Assembly: GCA_964371555.1 (NCBI GenBank)
Contig: CAYJMQ010000002.1
Location: 1-64,000 of the forward strand
Reading direction: 5' to 3'
DNA from: CAYJMQ01 sp964371555
GTDB lineage: Bacteria; Bdellovibrionota; JACOXK01; 2-02-FULL-40-11
Length of the DNA: 64,000 nucleotides
Below are positions 59,959 to 64,000 of this stretch, piece after piece. The notes beneath the pieces are model-generated. The model did not search any database and had not been told where the DNA came from. It worked only from the letters and a program-made list of their open reading frames with translations. Position numbers and translations under genes: made by a program. How positions within the stretch are numbered: position 1 is the stretch's first letter; each line of letters opens with the position of its first letter.

Positions 59959-61971
59959 ATGAAGACAGCAGTAACAGTTCTGGGGGTATTGTTGGTCCTG
60001 GGGATCATAGGGGTTGTTACTTTGCCGTTTGTGGTCGATCTCAATAAATACCGCGCTCAAATTAAACAAGAGGTTGAAAAGAAGATCGATGGTGAAATTG
60101 ATTTTGAGAGCATTCGTTTTAGGGGGCTGGGGATTCAGATTAAGAAACTTTCCATCCGGTCAAAAGGGGCATTTGAAAACAAGAATCTTCTTGAAGTGGG
60201 TGAGGCGCGGCTCAAGATTTCTTTGGGATCGCTGCTCACCGGGCATCCAAAAGCGACATTTATTTTTAGGCAGCCAAAAATTACGTTGGTGAAAAATGAA
60301 AAGGGGGCGCTCAATCTGACAGAGCTTCCCAAAAAAACCGAAGAACCCGAAAAAGAACTTAAAGAAGCAGAGTCGCCCAGGAAAAAATCGAAACTCCCAG
60401 GTCTTCTTTTAGGGGCAAAGCTTTCTTTTCAGGTTGAGCAGGCCTCTTTGAAATATATTGATGAAAAGAAACATTCCACAAGCGCTGTTGAAAACCTGAA
60501 CGCAACACTGAGCAATGTCGCCCTTAACTCACCGATCGATTTTTCGGTCAATGCCGAATTACAGTCTTCGGAGGGGGCCAGGCGGTTATTTCAAGGGGAG
60601 CTATCGCTCAAGGGGCGGGCAAAGGTCGAAGCCGAACGGTCAAAAAAGATTTCAGCGATAGAGCTTGATACCCAATTTGCCTTGGGAGAACTCAAGGCTT
60701 CCCTTGAGGGGAAGGTGACAGATCTCGACTTGATACAGGTTGATCTTAAAATAAAAACCCCCCTTCTTTCTCTTTCGAAAATCAAAAGTTCTTTTGAGGC
60801 ATTGGGGCAATATCCATTCGATGGGACGATGTCACTCGATGGGAGTATAAAAGGTCCTCTCAAAAAGTTGGATCAATGTCGGGTAGGGGGGAATCTGAAT
60901 ATTCATCTGAAATCGGGTTCGACCGATTTGAAATTCAAATCTGAGATATCTGATACCCTTGCCTCGCTCAACGGGCGCTTTACATTGGATGCCCCTCTCC
61001 TGCATTTAGATGAGCTCCTCCCCGGGAAGCGAGGGGGAATGGCCTTTTTTAGACTCCCTTCGGCTTATGCGGATGCCGGAATGTCGCAAGATCCGTTAAA
61101 AACATTGAGAGAATCGCCCATTTTTAAGGGGCTCAGAGCTTCAGGAAAAGTCGATATTCAAAAAATCGTTCTGCGCGGTTCAGAGATGACACACCTCTCA
61201 TCAAAGCTTGATTTGGAAAATCTTGGCTTCTCCATTTCTCAATTTGCAATGAATGCATTCGGAGGAAAACTCAATCTCAAGGGGGGGATTAAGATGTCCA
61301 CGCCGAAACCTCAATTTCAGCTGTCTACAGTTATTGAGAAGTTTAATCTCAATTCGCTTCTGACGTTTGCGTCTCCGACAATGAAGAATGTCGCCCATGG
61401 AACCGTGACGGCAAATCTTGATCTCGAAGGGAAGGGGACGACGCTTTCGGATGCAAAGCAAAATCTTTTCGGAAATGGAAAAATGGAAATGAGGGAGATC
61501 GAGCTGAAAGGGCTTAATATGGGAAAATCGCTGCAGGATCAATTGCGACTCATTGCGATATTTGCGGGTTCCGACATTCTTAATGAAGACCTGACGGGGC
61601 GTTTTGATTCCTTTAAATCTTCTTTGCTCATCAAAGGGGGGAGACTTTACACGCCGGACGCCGTTCTTTCGGCTCCTCAATATGGGGCGACACTTAAAGG
61701 ATTTGCGTCGTTTGATAAAGAAATCCAATATGATGGCAAGGTTTTGCTGCCGGCAAAGAAATTCAGTTCCAAGGCGCTTCAATCCCTTGCCGATAATCGG
61801 GGGATGATCGGTTTTCCGTTTAAATTGAGCGGGGTTCTCCCGAAATTTTCATTTACTGTCGATGCGGCTGAAATCACAAGGATGGCGGCCAAGTCAGTGT
61901 TGACCGATACGGCAAAACAGAAACTAAAAGAAAAACTGGGGATCGATCTGCCGGTCGATCTTCCATTCTAA
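59959..61971 (+). CDS. AsmA-family envelope protein
   Basis: A 670-residue protein preceded by a clear AGGAGG-like site (TAAGGAGGAATCG ATG). One N-terminal membrane helix (VTVLGVLLVLGIIGVVTLPFVV), then an AsmA-type N-domain (VDLNKYRAQIKQEVEKKIDG, FESIRFRGLGIQIKKLSIRS) and a long repetitive beta-rich body; the C-terminal part (GTVTANLDLEGKGTTLSDAKQNL ...) matches the AsmA_2 region. These proteins are thought to bridge the periplasm and affect outer-membrane lipid transport. It follows gatB by 10 bases and overlaps mtnA by 1 base. Confidence 0.82.
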   Translation: MKTAVTVLGVLLVLGIIGVVTLPFVVDLNKYRAQIKQEVEKKIDGEIDFESIRFRGLGIQIKKLSIRSKGAFENKNLLEVGEARLKISLGSLLTGHPKATFIFRQPKITLVKNEKGALNLTELPKKTEEPEKELKEAESPRKKSKLPGLLLGAKLSFQVEQASLKYIDEKKHSTSAVENLNATLSNVALNSPIDFSVNAELQSSEGARRLFQGELSLKGRAKVEAERSKKISAIELDTQFALGELKASLEGKVTDLDLIQVDLKIKTPLLSLSKIKSSFEALGQYPFDGTMSLDGSIKGPLKKLDQCRVGGNLNIHLKSGSTDLKFKSEISDTLASLNGRFTLDAPLLHLDELLPGKRGGMAFFRLPSAYADAGMSQDPLKTLRESPIFKGLRASGKVDIQKIVLRGSEMTHLSSKLDLENLGFSISQFAMNAFGGKLNLKGGIKMSTPKPQFQLSTVIEKFNLNSLLTFASPTMKNVAHGTVTANLDLEGKGTTLSDAKQNLFGNGKMEMREIELKGLNMGKSLQDQLRLIAIFAGSDILNEDLTGRFDSFKSSLLIKGGRLYTPDAVLSAPQYGATLKGFASFDKEIQYDGKVLLPAKKFSSKALQSLADNRGMIGFPFKLSGVLPKFSFTVDAAEITRMAAKSVLTDTAKQKLKEKLGIDLPVDLPF

Positions 61972-62993
61972 TGTCTGATTTTTTTACGATTCAATGGCGG
62001 GTCGACCATCTCTTGATGATCGATCAGAGAAAACTCCCGCACGAAGAAATCTACTTAAAGTGTGACAACTATGACGATGTTTCCGAAGCTATTCAAAAGA
62101 TGGTCATTCGCGGCGCCCCGGCCATTGGGGTTGCGGCTGGCATGGGGGTTGCTCTCGGCGTAAAAAAATCGAAGGCAAAAAATCGCCCCGATTTTCAAAA
62201 AGAATTTCTTAAAATTTATGACACCCTTTACCTGTCCCGTCCTACGGCTATCAACCTCCGCTGGGCGCTCGATCGTATGAAGGCCTCATTTGACGAATCT
62301 CTTTCTCAAGGGATCCCAAAGACCAAAGAGCGTCTCGAGAGAGAAGCCCTGAAAATCTATGAAGAAGACATTCAAATCAACCAGGCGATGGCCAATCATG
62401 GCGAGCCGCTGATTAAGGAAGGGTTCCAGCTCTTGACCTATTGTAATACAGGAGCGCTTGCCACTGCGGGCTATGGAACAGCGCTGGGTGTGATCCGAAA
62501 GGCGCATCGGGGAGGGAAAAAAATTCATGTTTATGTTTCTGAGACGCGCCCCTATTTTCAGGGATTGAGACTTACCTCATGGGAATGTTGGAAAGAAGGG
62601 ATCCCGCATACGGTCATTGCAGATAATATGGCGGCCTCGCTCATGTCTCAAAAAAAAATCGATGCTGTTTTTGTCGGCGCCGACCGCGTTGCCCGCAATG
62701 GCGATGTCGCAAACAAAATCGGGACTTATAATTTGGCAGTGCTTGCCAAACATCATCATATCCCTTTTTATGTCGTTGCCCCCGCTTCAACGATCGATCG
62801 AACATGTAAAACCGGAAGCGAGATACCCATTGAGGAAAGAGATCCCAAAGAAATCACGCATTTTAGAAATGAAGCGGTCGGTTTAGACAGCGTCTCAGTA
62901 TATAATCCCGCCTTCGATGTCACCCCCCACACGCTGATTACCGCTATCATTACTGAAAAGGGAATCTTTCATCATCGTGTATGGCAGATGTGA
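61971..62993 (+). CDS. mtnA: S-methyl-5-thioribose-1-phosphate isomerase
   Basis: A 340-residue enzyme of methionine salvage (aldose to ketose form of methylthioribose-1-phosphate), eIF2B-related fold. VIRGAPAIGVAAGMGVALG, TYCNTGALATAGYGTALGVI (catalytic Cys) and VGADRVARNGDVANKIGTY (catalytic Asp) are all present. It starts in the stop codon of the AsmA-like gene. An adjacent short hairpin (62993-63008) lacks a T tract. Confidence 0.95.
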   Translation: MSDFFTIQWRVDHLLMIDQRKLPHEEIYLKCDNYDDVSEAIQKMVIRGAPAIGVAAGMGVALGVKKSKAKNRPDFQKEFLKIYDTLYLSRPTAINLRWALDRMKASFDESLSQGIPKTKERLEREALKIYEEDIQINQAMANHGEPLIKEGFQLLTYCNTGALATAGYGTALGVIRKAHRGGKKIHVYVSETRPYFQGLRLTSWECWKEGIPHTVIADNMAASLMSQKKIDAVFVGADRVARNGDVANKIGTYNLAVLAKHHHIPFYVVAPASTIDRTCKTGSEIPIEERDPKEITHFRNEAVGLDSVSVYNPAFDVTPHTLITAIITEKGIFHHRVWQM

Positions 62994-63104
62994 CAGCGCC
63001 CTCGCTGTGCAAAACCAAGATAGATCACGCGTGGACATCATAGACTAAATTCCTCGGAGAGAGATGATTTGAATTGATTTAAAATGAAGAGTTGCAATTC
63101 TTTA

Positions 63105-63130
63105 ATCTAATGGTATTATTACCATTAGAT
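63105..63130. promoter_or_regulatory. palindromic operator overlapping the tumE start codon
   Basis: ATCTAATGGTA (63105-63115), spacer TTAT, and the exact reverse complement TACCATTAGAT (63120-63130). The right arm runs into the ATG at 63129. The position suits autorepression by the HTH partner protein encoded downstream. Confidence 0.65.
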
Positions 63131-63434
63131 GCCTTCCGAACTTGTTTTTCATGAGAAGATCATATTGAAACATCGAGATCCAGAAAGACAAGGCATCTTT
63201 GAATTTGTTGTTTGGGAGGTAGAGAAATCGAAGGGTTACCCTGAAGGTTTGAAATATCGTGCTTGGCTTTCAGAAAGAGACGAGACCATCTTTGGTTTTG
63301 ATAACCACAAACCCAAAGGCCCTCATCTACACATTGGGGAACAAGAGGTCGGATATGTATTCCGAGGACTTAAAGCTTTGAAAGAAGACATAATCGCTAT
63401 GATTAAAAAGGAGGGATTTATTTATGAAGACTAA
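63129..63434 (+). CDS. tumE: TumE-family (DUF6516) toxin
   Basis: A 101-residue protein: LVFHEKIILKHRDP, EFVVWEVEKSKGYPEGLKYRAW, and the hallmark FGFDNHKPKGPHLHIGEQEVGY of DUF6516/TumE toxins. The gene overlaps the HTH partner by 11 bases in the order toxin-antitoxin. Family members inhibit growth when not paired (known of the family); the target here is not readable. Its AT-rich composition differs from mtnA next to it, consistent with mobility. Confidence 0.8.
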   Translation: MPSELVFHEKIILKHRDPERQGIFEFVVWEVEKSKGYPEGLKYRAWLSERDETIFGFDNHKPKGPHLHIGEQEVGYVFRGLKALKEDIIAMIKKEGFIYED

Positions 63435-63783
63435 AAGAGCATTTTTAATGGTGGAACCCACAAAGAAAGCATTTGATCGTGCATTTCGAGTTCTTTCACG
63501 CCCATCTAAGAAATACGCGGGAACAACGATTTTGAGCTTTCCCGATTATGAAACATTGGGGAAGGCTATTTCAGCAACACGAATAGAACTCCTAAATGTC
63601 ATTCGTACTCAACGCCCAAGATCGATTCAGCATTTAGCAAAACTTGTGAAAAGAGATTTCAAGAATGTTTATACAGATGTCAAATTTTTACAAGAATTTG
63701 GGCTTATTGATTTAGAAGAGCGCGGCGCCAGGCGTTCTTCTGTTCCTAAAACAAAATTTGAAGAATTTGTGCTGGCTGCATAA
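63424..63783 (+). CDS. tumA: winged-HTH antitoxin (TumA/HVO_A0114-like)
   Basis: A 119-residue DNA-binding protein. RIELLNVIRTQRPRSIQHLAKLVKRDFKNVYTDVKFLQEFGLI is a clean winged helix-turn-helix read in pieces: LLNVIR, SIQHLAKLVKRD, KNVYTDVKFLQEFGLI; this is the HVO_A0114 pattern paired with TumE toxins. It should neutralise the toxin and repress the pair at the palindrome. Confidence 0.8.
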   Translation: MKTKRAFLMVEPTKKAFDRAFRVLSRPSKKYAGTTILSFPDYETLGKAISATRIELLNVIRTQRPRSIQHLAKLVKRDFKNVYTDVKFLQEFGLIDLEERGARRSSVPKTKFEEFVLAA

Positions 63784-63931
63784 TCATTCTTGACAATATC
63801 TCCCCAGAGTCCTGTTCCACCAGCTGCTCAAGAAGATAATTTCGAAATAACCGACATTCCTCCAGGGTCCCACATACGGGATCAGCTAAAGCATTGCCAG
63901 TGGAAAACAATCCAACAGATGTGCTGAACGT

Positions 63932-64000
63932 TTAGGCAGTCTTCTCACTCACTCTATTTCTAAACACGATGGCGGATTTCAATAATGCATTTCTTTTCGG
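63932..64000 (-). other. possible 3' end of a gene continuing past the window
   Basis: A 22-codon minus-strand frame ends in KSAIVFRNRVSEKTA and a stop at 63932; it is open to the window edge. On the plus strand an ATG at 63969 opens MADFNNAFLF to the edge. The piece is too short to decide which, if either, is real. The rest of 63784-63931 shows nothing I can name. Confidence 0.2.

Noticed and set aside
61201..61782. 193-codon antisense frame within the AsmA-like gene
   Set aside because: The plus-strand AsmA-like reading has coherent domains; the antisense one is Arg/Lys/Phe-rich noise.
62993..63008. Short hairpin ACAGCG/CGCTGT after mtnA
   Set aside because: Only six base pairs and no T tract, so a terminator is not supported.
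1..64000. CRISPR arrays, rRNA, tRNA, transposases or phage genes
   Set aside because: None was seen by eye on either strand; a covariance-model tRNA scan would be needed to exclude a single tRNA fully.

Overview
The window is bacterial and looks like one contig of a Gram-negative (diderm) genome, probably an assembled environmental genome. The diderm signs are a type IV pilus assembly operon (pilM-N-O-P-Q), an AsmA-like envelope protein and a very large surface-glycan locus. The order pilMNOPQ-aroC-aroB and the next-door gatCAB operon resemble deltaproteobacterial-type genomes, but the sequence alone does not fix the lineage. Genes are densely packed, with many 4-bp ATGA overlaps. No stretch longer than about 220 bases lacks a gene. 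I see no rRNA, tRNA, CRISPR array or transposase.

Region 1 (1-9.1 kb) is nonulosonate (sialic-acid-like) chemistry. It holds a methyltransferase cut by the contig edge, a NeuB-type synthase, two paralogous NeuA-type CMP-sugar synthetases, a CBS-domain/DegT aminotransferase fusion, a pyruvate kinase-like/ATP sulfurylase-like fusion, and a GT4/DUF218 fusion. Region 2 (9.2-28 kb) is mostly on the plus strand. It mixes sugar-nucleotide epimerases, GT2 enzymes, GT-C membrane transferases, two B12-binding-type radical SAM proteins (one frameshifted), two CDP-glycerol/capsule-like GT-B proteins, a rhodanese with a degenerate metallo-beta-lactamase-like half, an aldolase fused to a DUF115/sialyltransferase-like domain, a sugar nucleotidyltransferase and a malate/lactate-type dehydrogenase. 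A HEPN-MNT toxin-antitoxin pair with a striking nested palindromic operator sits inside it.

Region 3 (28-49.8 kb) continues the glycan theme on both strands: three more GT-C proteins, a nucleotidyltransferase-GT2 fusion, a third radical SAM protein, a DUF4956-CotH-VTC module, an epimerase/cupin/GT4/acyltransferase operon, a second acyltransferase paralogue and a CDP-alcohol phosphatidyltransferase. Region 4 (49.9-63 kb) is housekeeping: DUF192, aroB-aroC, pilQPONM (with PilQ lacking its secretin barrel), gatCAB, asmA-like and mtnA. The window ends with a TumE/TumA-type toxin-antitoxin pair whose operator overlaps the toxin start codon.

Taken together, most genes would build, activate, modify and assemble an unusual surface polysaccharide or glycolipid containing a nonulosonate. 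The most unusual items are the pyruvate kinase/ATP sulfurylase fusion with altered sulfate-contact positions and the aldolase fused to a DUF115/GT42-like domain. They suggest non-standard alpha-keto-acid sugar chemistry and activation. This is inference from domain content, not a demonstrated pathway.
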